The notes: generated by a model from the letters alone, not told the origin. 64,000 bases of DNA from Legionella bononiensis (GCF_016786215.1 NZ_JADOBG010000003.1:62001-126000), one strand, 5' to 3'. Shown: positions 51,380 through 62,017, numbered from the stretch's first letter. Numbers and translations are program-made.

Positions 51380-51415
51380 AGTACATTATTTAGCCAGTGA
51401 TTAAATAATTGTACT
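51380..51415. promoter_or_regulatory. AT-rich inverted repeat upstream of parAB
   Basis: AGTACATTATTTA (51380-51392) and TAAATAATTGTACT (51402-51415) form a near-perfect inverted repeat with one unpaired base, 39 bp before the parA ATG. The position fits an operator for autoregulation or a ParB-binding site. Confidence 0.5.
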
Positions 51416-51452
51416 CAACAGAGAAAGTTGACAATTCCTTAGGAAGTTGCTT

Positions 51453-52265
51453 TTAATGCAACGAAGAAGTCAGCATGGCAAGTTCTGGTTTAATCGAAAC
51501 GGGATACCACACCAGTATCCATGTTTGTAATAATAACAAAAACATAATGAGCAAGGCACCAAAAGAAAACCAATAATAACTGGCCAGACCTGATACAGGT
51601 ATTTCTTCTCTAAACACATTTAATAACACAGAGCCTGCAAGAAATGCCAGCATGAAAGCAGCAATTAATACGTTAACAGGGTCAAAAAGTACTGAACAAA
51701 TCCAGCCAACTAACAAAGCACTTATCAATATAAAACGCCCTAAATGATTAAATTGCGTGCTATAAAATCGACAGAATTTACGATCCGTCAAAACAAAATG
51801 TAAGGCCATAGCAAAAGTAAACAAAACGGTAGCAGAGATACTGGTTAAAGCCCGTAACGACATGGTATAGGTAATCAAAAAGTTATAGAGACAGAACATG
51901 GTGAGATGCAATCCATAAACCATGCCGTCATAGTCCCCTTCATCACGATACCGTTCTGCAACCAGATCAAAACCGTAATAGATAAGAAATCCTAGTAGTG
52001 CGACTATATAAATTAACAACTCAGTAAAGGGAGTGAGCCATTGATTAGTCATAAGAAAGCGACCAATGGGTTTATTGTACTCAACCAGATTAGGCAGCAT
52101 ATGCAAAAAAACATAGGCTACAGCCACGCCACCTGCAAAAGAGACAAAAGCACTTCCATTGCCAGGTAAATGATTTGCAAACCATGGACTTAAATAGTGG
52201 AATATCACTAAAAAAAGCGTAGCCGCTAATGCAACCCATAAATGGGGTGCCGATATCCATAACAC
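51453..52265 (-). CDS. Polytopic membrane protein, ZIP-like
   Basis: This 270-residue inner-membrane protein has about eight hydrophobic segments. The first part (VSFAGGVAVAYVFLHMLPNLVEYN) resembles the start of ZIP metal transporters, with a His in the membrane (FLHMLP), and a second His-containing helix follows (GMVYGLHLTMFCLYNFLI). Neither of the full ZIP signatures (HxxxE pairs) is present, so metal transport is uncertain. The start is GTG, preceded by GGAGG at 7 bp. No operon partner is evident. Confidence 0.65.
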   Translation of the reverse strand: MLWISAPHLWVALAATLFLVIFHYLSPWFANHLPGNGSAFVSFAGGVAVAYVFLHMLPNLVEYNKPIGRFLMTNQWLTPFTELLIYIVALLGFLIYYGFDLVAERYRDEGDYDGMVYGLHLTMFCLYNFLITYTMSLRALTSISATVLFTFAMALHFVLTDRKFCRFYSTQFNHLGRFILISALLVGWICSVLFDPVNVLIAAFMLAFLAGSVLLNVFREEIPVSGLASYYWFSFGALLIMFLLLLQTWILVWYPVSIKPELAMLTSSLH

Positions 52266-52355
52266 TGAGATACCTCCATCAATCCTGAATCGGTACGTTA
52301 CAGTACATCATTATTCAATAAAATATACAAATAAAGCCAACTTAACGAGTACTTT

Positions 52356-52766
52356 TTATAAGGGAGGTTGCCGTAATTTTTTGATTGTTCCTCTCAACGT
52401 TTTCCTATCCAGTCTTTTAGTTATTGAAGATTTTGACGGTTTCGTTTCTCTACGTTTCTTGGGTGCGTAACTGGCTTTTTTAATTATTCCAATTAATCGC
52501 TGTAAAGCGTCTGACTTGTTTTGTTCCTGACTTTTATACCGCTGAGCCTTAATAATAATCAAACCTTCAGCAGTGATTCGATAATCATTTAAAAGCATAA
52601 GACGCGATTTATATTCCTCAGGCAGAGTAGACTTGTGAATATCAAAACGTAAATGGATGGCGGTTGAATTTTTGTTTACATGTTGCCCACCAGCTCCCTG
52701 AGCTCGTATTGGAGTTAACTCAATTTCCTCTATAGGTATAAAAACATGAGTTGTAATTTTTAGCAT
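52356..52766 (-). CDS. arfB: Ribosome rescue hydrolase ArfB (YaeJ)
   Basis: This codon-independent release factor frees stalled ribosomes. The 136-residue protein has the GGQ loop in RAQGAGGQHVNKNSTAIHLRF (about residue 28) and, after a linker, the basic C-terminal tail (KSSITKRLDRKTLRGTIKKLRQPP) that enters the empty mRNA channel. Length matches ArfB (140). The ATG is preceded by GGAGAG. It is not prfA/prfB because the tRNA-recognition domains are absent. Confidence 0.92.
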   Translation of the reverse strand: MLKITTHVFIPIEEIELTPIRAQGAGGQHVNKNSTAIHLRFDIHKSTLPEEYKSRLMLLNDYRITAEGLIIIKAQRYKSQEQNKSDALQRLIGIIKKASYAPKKRRETKPSKSSITKRLDRKTLRGTIKKLRQPPL

Positions 52767-52924
52767 GATTCTCTCCAACTTGATTTTCAGACCTATAATA
52801 TAAAATTACACTAGCTACCTCTTATACAGATTAAGACTATTGATTAGTAATTTAAAATGGTTCAGTTATCAACTTTAAATAAAATAAGGTAAGCTTAACA
52901 AAAATAATTTGAGGAGTATTGTTT

Positions 52925-53296
52925 ATGAAGAATCATTCCCCTGGATTTCTTAATTTAGTAGACGATGCAAAAAAACGAATTAATGAAATAAGCCCTCAAA
53001 ATCTAAAACGAATGATTGATAACAAAGAACACATCATAGTAATAGACATCCGGGAAGATCATGAATTATCTGATGGATACATTCCCACATCAATTCATTT
53101 AAGTAAAGGAATTATTGAACGTGATATTGAACAACAGATCCCTGATCTTCATACCCCCATAGTGGTGTATTGCAGTGGTGGATTTCGTTGTGCTCTAGTC
53201 GCTGATTCATTACAAAAAATGGGATACACCCAAATCTTTTCACTTAATGGTGGGTTGCGCAGTTGGATGGATGCGGGTTATCCCATCCAAAAATAA
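52925..53296 (+). CDS. Single-domain rhodanese-like protein
   Basis: This 123-residue cytosolic rhodanese domain probably transfers sulfane sulfur. The active-site Cys is in VVYCSGGFRCALVADSLQKMGY, and IVIDIREDHELSDGYIPTSIHLSKG is the characteristic N-terminal strand and DIRE motif. I start at the ATG 8 bp after GAGGAG rather than a TTG two codons earlier. It is monocistronic. The physiological sulfur donor is unknown. Confidence 0.85.
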   Translation: MKNHSPGFLNLVDDAKKRINEISPQNLKRMIDNKEHIIVIDIREDHELSDGYIPTSIHLSKGIIERDIEQQIPDLHTPIVVYCSGGFRCALVADSLQKMGYTQIFSLNGGLRSWMDAGYPIQK

Positions 53297-53346
53297 ACCA
53301 TGCTCAAATGCCATTAAACTACACTGATTAACTTCACCCAGGTATA

Positions 53347-54324
53347 TTAACTGTTAGTCAAATCAGAGATAGCCGAGCTATTCAGGGGAAGTAATTGATC
53401 ACGCATTACCCTCCCCTTAAACTGATCAAAAAAATCACGGATTAAATGATCATCATAATCATGGTTCGCTTTCCTAAACTCTTTTGGCAAATAGTACCAG
53501 GACAGCACGGGTAACTCATGATGCAACTTATGATAATTAAAATTCATAAATAACAACGCCAGGGGCTTTGGTAAATAAGAGTTACGAGCAGCATTAATAT
53601 CGCCATGAAGTTCGGTAGCATAATGAGGCATATTATCAAAGTATGAAAACAATAAGGCTCTTATCAACAGATAGGATATAAACAAAATCATAAACTGGTG
53701 ATAAATGAAAAACATCGAGACAAGTATGCAGAGCGATAGTATAAAATCCATGCGTAATTTCACCAGATTCGAACCTTCTATATGCTTCTTAAGATGATTA
53801 TTGGAAAAATGCTGTAATTTATCGTTATGATTAAATTGATTACCAAAGGTTTTATTTCCTATCTGGATGATTTTTTTACGGGGCAGAAAAAACATAAAGG
53901 TCATTGCAAAAATGTATATAAGATAATGCCCACCAAGAATAGTAAAGAAATAATTTAAAGTACCTTTCCATGTTTTTGATTGTTCATCAAGGCACACATC
54001 GATTTCGTCGGTTTGACGATTGACTCGATGGTGGAACAGATGGCCAAAACGAACCATATTAAATGAAGTAAATAAGAATACTGCTAATATTCGTCCCATG
54101 AGATCATTTATCTTTAAATTCGAATGTAAAATATTGTGTATCCCTTCGTGGATAATATGCCAGTGCATATTAGTTAATCTCAGTAATACAAGATCAAAGA
54201 ACAATACTCCACAAATAATGACATAGTTATTGGTTAATAAAGGAATCAAAAACACTGATAAATTGGTACACAACACCATTAAAAAGACAAACAGGTTTAA
54301 TTTTTGCGGTAATTTAACAATCAT
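53347..54324 (-). CDS. Membrane fatty acid desaturase-like protein
   Basis: This integral-membrane di-iron enzyme probably desaturates or hydroxylates acyl chains. The 325-residue protein has four membrane segments and the three histidine boxes of the FA_desaturase superfamily: HIIHEGIHN (HxxxxH-type), HLFHHRVN (HxxHH) and YHKLHHELP (HxxHH). Acyl-lipid, acyl-CoA and carotenoid/sphingolipid modification cannot be told apart here. It is monocistronic and read leftwards. Confidence 0.82.
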   Translation of the reverse strand: MIVKLPQKLNLFVFLMVLCTNLSVFLIPLLTNNYVIICGVLFFDLVLLRLTNMHWHIIHEGIHNILHSNLKINDLMGRILAVFLFTSFNMVRFGHLFHHRVNRQTDEIDVCLDEQSKTWKGTLNYFFTILGGHYLIYIFAMTFMFFLPRKKIIQIGNKTFGNQFNHNDKLQHFSNNHLKKHIEGSNLVKLRMDFILSLCILVSMFFIYHQFMILFISYLLIRALLFSYFDNMPHYATELHGDINAARNSYLPKPLALLFMNFNYHKLHHELPVLSWYYLPKEFRKANHDYDDHLIRDFFDQFKGRVMRDQLLPLNSSAISDLTNS

Positions 54325-54517
54325 AATATCTTCTTAATTAATTTCTATTTCAATGTTTATGCATTGTTATTTAAAGACTATTCACATAACCATCAAGATT
54401 GGCATATGATAACACAATATGACACCATTTTAAACTTATGCCCACTCTATTTCAGGACTACTGTGCCATCATAAGAATAAACTGTGACCTGTTAGCACCA
54501 GTTAAATTGTATAGTGC

Positions 54518-54547
54518 ATTAGGTCATAAAAAAATTAAATACCTAAT
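54518..54547. repeat. Inverted repeat in the desaturase/infA gap
   Basis: ATTAGGT (54518) and ACCTAAT (54541) are 7-bp inverted arms around a 16-nt AT-rich centre, in the 403-bp divergent gap between the desaturase gene and infA. A possible infA promoter is TTGCCA (54662) with CACTAT 17 bp downstream (weak). Otherwise I see nothing in this gap. Confidence 0.35.
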
Positions 54548-54727
54548 CCATACTGGAATAGAAATATCGCGTCTTTTTTTCATAAAAGTATATTTTGAGG
54601 TATAAGTCCATTTAAAAACCAGAAAAAAACGCTAATAATTTAAATGAATCACACGCTTGGATTGCCATTTTTCTGAAATTAGTGCACTATTTCACCTTTA
54701 TGAACTTGTAACATCATTGAGAGACTT

Positions 54728-54949
54728 ATGGCAAAAGAAGATCATATTGAAATGGCTGGCACCGTTATCGATACCTTACCCAACACTATGTTTCGTGTAG
54801 AATTAGAAAATGGCCACGTTGTAACCGCCCACATTTCAGGTCGTATGCGTAAAAATTACATTAGAATACTTACAGGAGATAAAGTTAAGGTAGAATTAAC
54901 TCCTTACGATCTATCCAAAGGCCGTATTATATTCCGCGATAAAAATTAA
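54728..54949 (+). CDS. infA: Translation initiation factor IF-1
   Basis: This essential factor binds the 30S A site during initiation. The 73-residue protein is a single OB fold: [29 protein letters not shown], then [31 protein letters not shown]. It is near-identical to the family over its whole length. It is monocistronic, as usual. Confidence 0.98.
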   Translation: MAKEDHIEMAGTVIDTLPNTMFRVELENGHVVTAHISGRMRKNYIRILTGDKVKVELTPYDLSKGRIIFRDKN

Positions 54950-55171
54950 TTTAATTCGTCAATCGTATTTCATATATCTGAAATTCATCTCTTGATTTGC
55001 AGTCATCTGGCGTAGGTAGAGCCTGCGCTACAGGTAAAGGCAATACATCAGGTTATTCTATGTTCGCGACATGAAACGCTTTAGCGATATCAGTGTAACT
55101 GAGTCAATTTTATCTTAAAACTTCATACCACCTGGATCACAAACCAACAAACATCAATCAAATAAACTACA

Positions 55172-55515
55172 CGGTCGTCCCGAATGAAACGAAGGCTTTC
55201 CTGAATGATGCGGTGAATCGAGTGCGGTGCCACTATGAGGGAGATCCTTCACTGCGTTCAGGATGACGTATCAATACAGGATCACATATCAATTCAGAAT
55301 GTCGAACAAAAACCCGTCATCCCGAGTGAAACGAGGGATCTCCTTGATCTGGCTGTGAATCAAGTGTACTGCCACTTTGAGGAAGATCCTTCACTGCGTT
55401 CAGGATGACGTATGAATTCAGGATGTCGAACAAAAACCCGTCATCCCGAGTGAAACGAGGGATCTCCAGAATGTGGCTGGATCATGAATACAGTGTGCCA
55501 TTATGAAGGAGAGCA
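55172..55515. repeat. Palindromic repeat array, family B (about two and a half units)
   Basis: Units begin near 55172, 55314 and 55438 (periods 142 and 124 bp). They show the same ends as the other family B arrays, CCGTCATCCCGAGTGAAACGAGGGATCTCC and GAAGATCCTTCACTGCGTTCAGGATGACG. The first unit is diverged (GGTCGTCCCGAATGAAACG) and the last is cut short. The array makes up over half of the 612-bp gap between infA and pmbA; the part before it (54950-55170) shows nothing recognisable. Confidence 0.9.
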
Positions 55516-55561
55516 CTAAGCCCTATCTCAGGAGGCTCATAGGCTTAAGCTCAAACTCTCC

Positions 55562-56920
55562 TTATTTCCCAGCAACCATCATTTTTTCTATCAATATTGA
55601 GCCGCATCGAGTTGGAATATTCGGATTTATATCATTACCAACAGCACGTATCATATGAAACATTTCTTTTAAATTTCCGGCGATGGTCACTTCATCAACT
55701 GGAAACTGAATTTCACCATTCTCCACCCAATATCCGCTTGCGCCTCGTGAATAATCACCGGTTATACCGTTAACACCCTGCCCCATTAATTCAGTTACCA
55801 ATAAGCCCCTATTCATTGTCTTTAATAATTCAGGCAATCCACCAGCTGTCGGATCTACAGTCAAATTATGCACGCCGTCACTATTGGCCGTTGTTTTTAA
55901 ACCCATTCTCCGAGCAGAATAACTTCCAAGAACGTATTGTACTATACGCCCCTTATCAACCAGGATATTAGGTCGAGTTGGAACCCCTTCCCCATCAAAT
56001 GGAGAGCTTCCTAAAGCGCCGGGTAAATGAGGTTGTTCATAAATACGAATGTACTCGGGAAATATTTGTTGGCCTATGGAGTCAAGCAAAAATGAATTTT
56101 TTCGATACAAATTGGATCCGCTAATAGCGCTAACAAAACTGGAAATCAATCCGCTTGACACTCTGGATGAAAAGATAACGGGTGTCGTTTGAGTGTCAAT
56201 CTGTCTGGATCCCAAGCGACTCAATGCACGTTCTACGGCATTTCGCGCAATCAAATCAGTATCGACCAGATCCGCTGCATTTCGCACCGTTGTATAATCA
56301 TAATCTCTTTGCATTTCCTCACCTTCTTTTGCAATCACAGAGCAACTGATGCTGTGTCGAGTACTATGAATATAACCTTCCCCACCATTAGTGTTTGCAT
56401 AAGCATGATGCGACTCATAAGAAGACACGCTAACTCCATCGGAATTGACGATACGTTTATCAAGAGATAAAGCATACTGTTCACATTTTAAGGCAATTTC
56501 GATTGCCTGCTGTGGTGTCACATCCCAAGGATGAAATAAATCCAGATCTGGATGGTTTTTGGTCATCAACTCCCGGTCTGCCAAACCAAAACAAGGATCT
56601 GCCGCACTAACCCTGGCAATATCGCATGCGGCCTGTACCAATGACTCAAGCGCCGCGGGTGATGTATCCGTACTGCTTGCTCCACCTTTTCTTTGACCTA
56701 TATATACAGTTAATCCAACACCTTTATCTTCACTGAATGCAACTGTTTCAACCTCCCCCATACGGACATCTACAGAAAACCCTCGGTCATTATTGACGGC
56801 AACAGCCGCATCAGTAGCACCCTTTTGTTTGGCGATTTCCAATACTTGATTCATCAATTGAGTTAATTCAATAGTTGACTTATATACTTCACTATTGTTA
56901 TGTTGCGTTTTAATTTGCAT
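55562..56920 (-). CDS. pmbA: Metalloprotease PmbA (TldE)
   Basis: This partner of TldD in a heterodimeric zinc protease processes unfolded or modified peptides. The 452-residue protein has GVGLTVYIGQRKGGASSTDTSPAALESLVQAACDIA and the C-terminal NSDGVHNLTVDPTAGGLPELLKTMNRGLLVTELMGQGVNGITGDYSRGASGYWVENGEI, typical of PmbA/TldE (E. coli 450 residues). I start at the ATG giving MQIKTQHNN; a longer reading adds 19 unlikely residues. tldD is not in the window. It is divergent from the next gene. Confidence 0.93.
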   Translation of the reverse strand: MQIKTQHNNSEVYKSTIELTQLMNQVLEIAKQKGATDAAVAVNNDRGFSVDVRMGEVETVAFSEDKGVGLTVYIGQRKGGASSTDTSPAALESLVQAACDIARVSAADPCFGLADRELMTKNHPDLDLFHPWDVTPQQAIEIALKCEQYALSLDKRIVNSDGVSVSSYESHHAYANTNGGEGYIHSTRHSISCSVIAKEGEEMQRDYDYTTVRNAADLVDTDLIARNAVERALSRLGSRQIDTQTTPVIFSSRVSSGLISSFVSAISGSNLYRKNSFLLDSIGQQIFPEYIRIYEQPHLPGALGSSPFDGEGVPTRPNILVDKGRIVQYVLGSYSARRMGLKTTANSDGVHNLTVDPTAGGLPELLKTMNRGLLVTELMGQGVNGITGDYSRGASGYWVENGEIQFPVDEVTIAGNLKEMFHMIRAVGNDINPNIPTRCGSILIEKMMVAGK

Positions 56921-56965
56921 ATGAGATTCCGTGGTGTTGAATGATGTACATAAGGATACAATAAC

Positions 56966-57742
56966 ATGTCTTCGCAAACCAATGTTTATCCTGCAAACAT
57001 AACTTATTTATTACGTATTCTTTTTTTGTTTATTTGTTTAACACTTCCATTCAATTCCTGTTCAGCGGATCGATGGCAGGAATTATCACCGGGAATAGAA
57101 TACCAGGATCTTGAGGGCGGACTATTAACTCCATGGTCGCATGTTCATGTTTTTCGCATCGATTTAAATAAAAATCAATTGGCGCTAGTCAATGCCAAAT
57201 CGCTTTCCCTCAAAAATGCCTCTACCGATCAATTTGCCGAGCACAGTAAAGCTCTGTTAAGTATTAATGGTGGATTTTTTGATCATGAATTTAAACCTCT
57301 TGGTCTTAGAATAAATAATAAAAAATTGGAAAACCCTCTAAAACGAATTAGTTGGTGGGGCATTTTTTATGTGAAAAACAACAAACCTCATATAACCAAT
57401 ATCAGTAACTTCAATCATGATGAACATATTGATTTCGCGATTCAAAGTGGTCCGAGGCTATTAATTAAAGGCAAAATCCCGAGCCTCAAACCCGGTGTTG
57501 CAGACCGATCCGCATTGGGAATCACAACGGATGGCAAGGTAATCATTCTGGTTTCAACAAATGCAGCCATGTCTACATTTGAGCTGGCGCAGTTATTAAA
57601 AGCTCCGCCCCTTTCCTGTATTGATGCCATCAATCTTGACGGAGGGAGCTCAAGTCAATTGTATGCGCATATTGACTCATTCCAACTAAATGTCCATGGA
57701 TTTTCTAATGTAAGTGATGCAATTATTGTAAAAAAAATATAA
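56966..57742 (+). CDS. Secreted phosphodiester glycosidase-domain protein (NAGPA-like)
   Basis: This 258-residue exported protein starts with a hydrophobic segment (LLRILFLFICLTLPFNS) ending near a Cys, so it could be a lipoprotein. The rest matches the NAGPA/DUF2233 fold: LSINGGFFDHEFKPLGLRINN, FAIQSGPRLLIKG, DRSALGITTDGKVIILVS and the conserved INLDGGSSSQLY near the C-terminus. The eukaryotic member removes GlcNAc from phosphodiesters; bacterial members act on teichoic-acid-like or peptidoglycan-linked phosphodiesters. The substrate here is unknown. Confidence 0.8.
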   Translation: MSSQTNVYPANITYLLRILFLFICLTLPFNSCSADRWQELSPGIEYQDLEGGLLTPWSHVHVFRIDLNKNQLALVNAKSLSLKNASTDQFAEHSKALLSINGGFFDHEFKPLGLRINNKKLENPLKRISWWGIFYVKNNKPHITNISNFNHDEHIDFAIQSGPRLLIKGKIPSLKPGVADRSALGITTDGKVIILVSTNAAMSTFELAQLLKAPPLSCIDAINLDGGSSSQLYAHIDSFQLNVHGFSNVSDAIIVKKI

Positions 57743-57820
57743 AAATCTATAAAATGAAAACTTCATGAAAATAAACGCATATTCGCTTATTCCCTCAGTT
57801 TATAAAAATTAACCCACAAG

Positions 57821-57928
57821 TTATCCACAAAATATACCCAAATTATTCTCTTGACCATCAGATAAAAACACACTATCTTGTTATCAGTACCCCAAAAACC
57901 CCCTATATGTTGGGTTTTCTGCTATAAT
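57821..57928 (+). promoter_or_regulatory. nrdAB control region: DnaA box, NrdR-like boxes and -10
   Basis: A perfect DnaA box TTATCCACA lies at 57821-57829. Two NrdR-like sites, CACTATCTTG (57871) and CTATATGTTG (57903), start 32 bp apart, the spacing expected for NrdR pairs. TATAAT follows at 57923-57928, so the second NrdR site covers the -35 area. A weaker DnaA-like TTATCAACT is at 57951. In E. coli nrdAB is likewise regulated by both DnaA and NrdR. Confidence 0.65.
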
Positions 57929-57989
57929 TAAACTAACAGTAAATTAAGCCTTATCAACTGTTGACAAATACATGTTTCGTGGAGGAAAA

Positions 57990-60815
57990 ATGTCCGAAAT
58001 TATTGATCCGGTAAAAGATGTGCCGCAAACGAGTCAACTGGAATTGACTGCTAATGCCCCAGGTTTACTTAAAACAATTAAACGTAATGGCAAAGTAGTG
58101 AACTATGATGACACTAAAATTAAAATTGCCATTACCAAGGCATTTATTGCAGACGAGGGCGGAAGCGCGCCTACATCTGATAGAATTCATCAACAGATTG
58201 AAGAGCTGACCCGGCAAATATCTCAAGTATTCAAACGTCGTCTTCCTAGTGGTGGCGCAATTCATATTGAAGACATTCAGGATCAGGTTGAACTGGCTCT
58301 CATGCGTAGCGGTCATTATAAAGTGGCTCGCTCTTATGTTCTTTACCGTGAAGAACATCGCAAGGCACGTCAAAGCGAAATAAAACAACAACCCAGTGAT
58401 AGCAAACAATTAATGATCACCATGCCCAATGGAGAGCTAAAGCCATTGGATATGAACAGGGTAAATACTATTGTTAATGAATCAATTCGCGATCTGGAAC
58501 ATGTAACAGCTGAGCCTGTAATTAAAGACGCGCTGCGTAACCTATACAATCAGGCAAAATTTGAAGATGTTCATAAATCTCTGATTATGTCTGCGCGCAC
58601 TCTTGTTGAAAAAGAACCTAACTATACCTTCGTCAGTGCTCGTCTGTTGTTGGATAGTTTGCGTATGGAAGCGTTGACCAAATTAAACATCAAATCTGAC
58701 GCAACGTTTGATGAGATGAGCAAGCTCTATCCCGAGTACTTCAAAGCTTATATAGCGCACGGTATTGCCCAAGGTATGCTTGATGCCAAAATGGCAGATT
58801 ATGATTTGGATAAACTCAGTAAAGCCTTACTGCCTGAACGTGACATGCAGTTTACCTACTTAAGTCTGCAAACCCTGTATGATCGCTATTTTATCCATGA
58901 TCGTGGTGTTCGTTATGAATTACCTCAGGCATTTTTCATGAGAGTAGCCATGGGTCTTGCTATGCGTGAAAAAGATAAGGAAGCCAAAGCCATTGAATTC
59001 TATCAATTGCTTTCTTCATTTGACTACATGTCATCTACCCCTACTCTATTTAATTCAGGTACAGTCAGACCTCAATTATCCAGTTGCTATTTAACAACTG
59101 TTCCCGATCACCTGGATGGTATTTATAGTGCAATAAAAGATAATGCCCTGCTTTCAAAATTTGCTGGTGGACTGGGCAATGACTGGACGCCAGTTCGCGC
59201 TATGGGCTCACACATCAAAGGAACCAATGGTAAATCACAAGGCGTAGTTCCTTTTCTGAACGTTGCTGATGCTACAGCTGTTGCTGTAAATCAGGGTGGT
59301 AAACGTAAAGGCGCTGTTTGTGCTTATCTGGAATGCTGGCATAGAGACGTTGAAGAGTTTCTTGAATTAAGAAAAAATACAGGTGATGACCGACGCCGTA
59401 CTCACGATATGAATACTGCCTTATGGATTCCTGATCTGTTTATGAAACGAGTTCGTGAAGAAGGCGACTGGACTTTGTTTTCTCCAGATGAAGTACCTGA
59501 TTTACACGATCAATACGGCAAAGCCTTTGAAACTCTGTATATTGAAAGTGAAGAAAAAGCGCGTCAGGGCATCATTAGAAATGCTAAAACGCTATCGGCT
59601 GTGAAATTATGGAGAAAAATGCTTTCCATGCTGTTTGAAACAGGCCATCCATGGATGACATTCAAAGACCCATGTAATCTTCGCTCGCCACAACAACATG
59701 CCGGAGTGATTCATAGTTCCAACTTGTGTACAGAGATTACATTAAATACTTCTGAAGAAGAAATAGCGGTTTGTAATCTGGGCAGCGTTAATATTCCTGC
59801 GCACATTAAAAATGGAAAGCTGAATAAAGAGAAATTGAAAAAAACCATCACTACCGCGATCCGTATGTTGGATAACGTCATTGATATTAACTATTATTCA
59901 GTACCGCAGGCACGTAATTCCAATTTGAAGCATAGACCAATTGGTCTAGGTATCATGGGCTTCCAGGATGCATTATATGAACTGAAAATTGATTATACCT
60001 CCAAAGAAGCAATCGAGTTTGCTGACTCGTCTATGGAATTAATCAGTTACTATGCCATTGAAGCATCATGTGATCTGGCCAAGGAACGCGGCAATTATTC
60101 TACTTATGAGGGATCGTTGTGGAGCAAAGGGATCTTACCAATAGATTCAATTAATCTGTTACAACAGGCACGCAACAAGTATCTGGAGCAGGATCGCTCA
60201 CAAAGATTGGATTGGGAGACACTAAGAGTTAAAGTCCGTACTCAAGGAATGCGTAACTCCAATGTGATGGCGATTGCCCCCACAGCAACTATTTCCAACA
60301 TCTGTGGCGTATCACAATCGATTGAACCTACATACCAGAACCTGTATGTTAAATCCAATCTTTCAGGTGAGTTTACTGTAGTGAATCCCTATCTGGTTGC
60401 TGATTTAAAAGCGCTGAATCTTTGGGATGAAGTGATGGTTAATGATCTGAAGTATTTTAATGGCAGCGTCCAGCCCATTAGCCGGATCCCTGAAGAATTG
60501 AAAAAACGTTACGCTACTTCTTTTGAAATTGATCCAATGTGGTTGGTTGAAGCTGCGTCCCGTCGCCAAAAATGGATAGATCAGGCTCAATCTCTTAATA
60601 TCTATATGGCTCAGCCATCTGGCAAGAAACTGGATCAACTCTATATGCACGCATGGATACGTGGCTTAAAAACCACTTATTACTTACGCAGTTTAGGTGC
60701 AAGTAACGCTGAAAAATCAACAGTTACCGATGGTGCGCTTAACGCAGTGAAGCTGATCGATGAAGAACCGAAAGTGTGTTCTATTCTTGATCCAGACTGT
60801 GAAGCGTGCCAATAA
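57990..60815 (+). CDS. nrdA: Ribonucleoside-diphosphate reductase class Ia alpha subunit
   Basis: This catalytic subunit makes deoxyribonucleotides. I take the ATG that follows GGAGG at 5 bp (941 residues), 6 codons inside the longest reading. The N-terminus has an ATP-cone ([23 protein letters not shown]) and a second cone-like stretch ([22 protein letters not shown]), explaining the extra ~180 residues over E. coli NrdA. Catalytic residues are in [24 protein letters not shown] and [10 protein letters not shown]; the C-terminal redox pair is CEAC. Like Pseudomonas NrdA, it should be dATP-inhibited through its cones. It forms an operon with nrdB. Confidence 0.96.
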   Translation: MSEIIDPVKDVPQTSQLELTANAPGLLKTIKRNGKVVNYDDTKIKIAITKAFIADEGGSAPTSDRIHQQIEELTRQISQVFKRRLPSGGAIHIEDIQDQVELALMRSGHYKVARSYVLYREEHRKARQSEIKQQPSDSKQLMITMPNGELKPLDMNRVNTIVNESIRDLEHVTAEPVIKDALRNLYNQAKFEDVHKSLIMSARTLVEKEPNYTFVSARLLLDSLRMEALTKLNIKSDATFDEMSKLYPEYFKAYIAHGIAQGMLDAKMADYDLDKLSKALLPERDMQFTYLSLQTLYDRYFIHDRGVRYELPQAFFMRVAMGLAMREKDKEAKAIEFYQLLSSFDYMSSTPTLFNSGTVRPQLSSCYLTTVPDHLDGIYSAIKDNALLSKFAGGLGNDWTPVRAMGSHIKGTNGKSQGVVPFLNVADATAVAVNQGGKRKGAVCAYLECWHRDVEEFLELRKNTGDDRRRTHDMNTALWIPDLFMKRVREEGDWTLFSPDEVPDLHDQYGKAFETLYIESEEKARQGIIRNAKTLSAVKLWRKMLSMLFETGHPWMTFKDPCNLRSPQQHAGVIHSSNLCTEITLNTSEEEIAVCNLGSVNIPAHIKNGKLNKEKLKKTITTAIRMLDNVIDINYYSVPQARNSNLKHRPIGLGIMGFQDALYELKIDYTSKEAIEFADSSMELISYYAIEASCDLAKERGNYSTYEGSLWSKGILPIDSINLLQQARNKYLEQDRSQRLDWETLRVKVRTQGMRNSNVMAIAPTATISNICGVSQSIEPTYQNLYVKSNLSGEFTVVNPYLVADLKALNLWDEVMVNDLKYFNGSVQPISRIPEELKKRYATSFEIDPMWLVEAASRRQKWIDQAQSLNIYMAQPSGKKLDQLYMHAWIRGLKTTYYLRSLGASNAEKSTVTDGALNAVKLIDEEPKVCSILDPDCEACQ

Positions 60816-60829
60816 TCAGGAGAAATTTA

Positions 60830-61933
60830 ATGCAATATAATAATAATCAGGAGCGCGTCGCAACTCAGATTCTGGGTGCGACAGGACTTGAAGCTTTAGA
60901 AATGGGCGCCGCACGTATTCATGTTGATGATAAACAAATAATCAATTGCCGTGCTGATCTCAATCAATTGGTACCTTTTAAATACCGATGGGCCTGGGAT
61001 AAATACCTTACTGCCTGTGCCAATCATTGGATGCCTAATGAAATCAGTATGAGCGCCGATGTGGCGCTTTGGAAGGATCCTAATGGTCTTACTGAAGATG
61101 AACGTTTAATAATCAAACGTAATTTAGGATTTTTCTCAACAGCAGATTCTTTAGTTGCGAATAACCTGGTTCTTGCTGTTTATAAACACATTACCAATCC
61201 AGAATGCCGTCAATATTTATTACGTCAGGCGTTTGAAGAGGCACTACATACACATGCTTATCAATATGTAATTGAAAGTCTGGGACTTGACGAAGCTGAA
61301 GTATTTAATATGTATCGGGAAATACCATCAGTTGCTACAAAAGCAGCCTGGGCCTTACCTTTCACTCAAAGTTTAGGCGATGAGTCCTTCCATACAGGGA
61401 CTCTTGAAAATGATCAACGTCTATTACGTGACCTGATTGCTTTTTACGTTATCTTTGAGGGTATATTCTTCTACGTTGGTTTTACTCAGATTTTATCGAT
61501 GGGTCGTCGTAATAAAATGGTGGGTACGTCAGAACAATTCCAATATATTTTACGTGATGAATCCATGCACATGAATTTTGGTATTGATGTGATTAACCAA
61601 ATTAAAATTGAAAATCCTCATTTATGGACGCCTGAATTTAAAGATGAAATTATCAAGCTCGTCAGAGAAGCCGTAGAGATGGAGTATCAGTATGCTAAAG
61701 ATACAATGCCTCATGGCATACTGGGAATGAATGCCGAGATGTTTGAAGAATACCTGCATTTCATAGCAAACCGCCGCTTAAACCAGATTGGTTTGGCAGA
61801 TCAATACCCTGGGGCTGAAAATCCTTTCCCATGGATGAGTGAAATGATGGACTTGAAAAAAGAGAAAAATTTCTTTGAAACTCGTGTCATCGAATATCAA
61901 GCTGGAGGTACTTTAAGCTGGGAAGATGATTAA
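60830..61933 (+). CDS. nrdB: Ribonucleoside-diphosphate reductase class Ia beta subunit
   Basis: This subunit carries the di-iron site and tyrosyl radical. The 367-residue protein has the iron ligands in [18 protein letters not shown] and [14 protein letters not shown], and a Tyr in the [13 protein letters not shown] neighbourhood as candidate radical. The C-terminus, [12 protein letters not shown], is the NrdA-docking tail. I start at the ATG after AGGAGAA, 8 codons into the longest reading, 14 bp past the nrdA stop. Confidence 0.95.
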   Translation: MQYNNNQERVATQILGATGLEALEMGAARIHVDDKQIINCRADLNQLVPFKYRWAWDKYLTACANHWMPNEISMSADVALWKDPNGLTEDERLIIKRNLGFFSTADSLVANNLVLAVYKHITNPECRQYLLRQAFEEALHTHAYQYVIESLGLDEAEVFNMYREIPSVATKAAWALPFTQSLGDESFHTGTLENDQRLLRDLIAFYVIFEGIFFYVGFTQILSMGRRNKMVGTSEQFQYILRDESMHMNFGIDVINQIKIENPHLWTPEFKDEIIKLVREAVEMEYQYAKDTMPHGILGMNAEMFEEYLHFIANRRLNQIGLADQYPGAENPFPWMSEMMDLKKEKNFFETRVIEYQAGGTLSWEDD

Positions 61934-61996
61934 GATCCAATTCGATTCCAGGCTCTATTAATATTCCACTTGTCAATTTCCCCCTAAACATCCAAG

Positions 61997-62017
61997 TACC
62001 GCGGCTTGTCCGCGGTA
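61997..62017. terminator. GC palindrome downstream of nrdB
   Basis: TACCGCGG-CTTGT-CCGCGGTA is a perfect 8-bp stem, extended by weaker outer pairing ACATC / GATGT (61988-62028). It lies 64 bp past the nrdB stop between convergent genes and may terminate both. It looks like a single-copy member of a further small repeat class. Confidence 0.6.
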
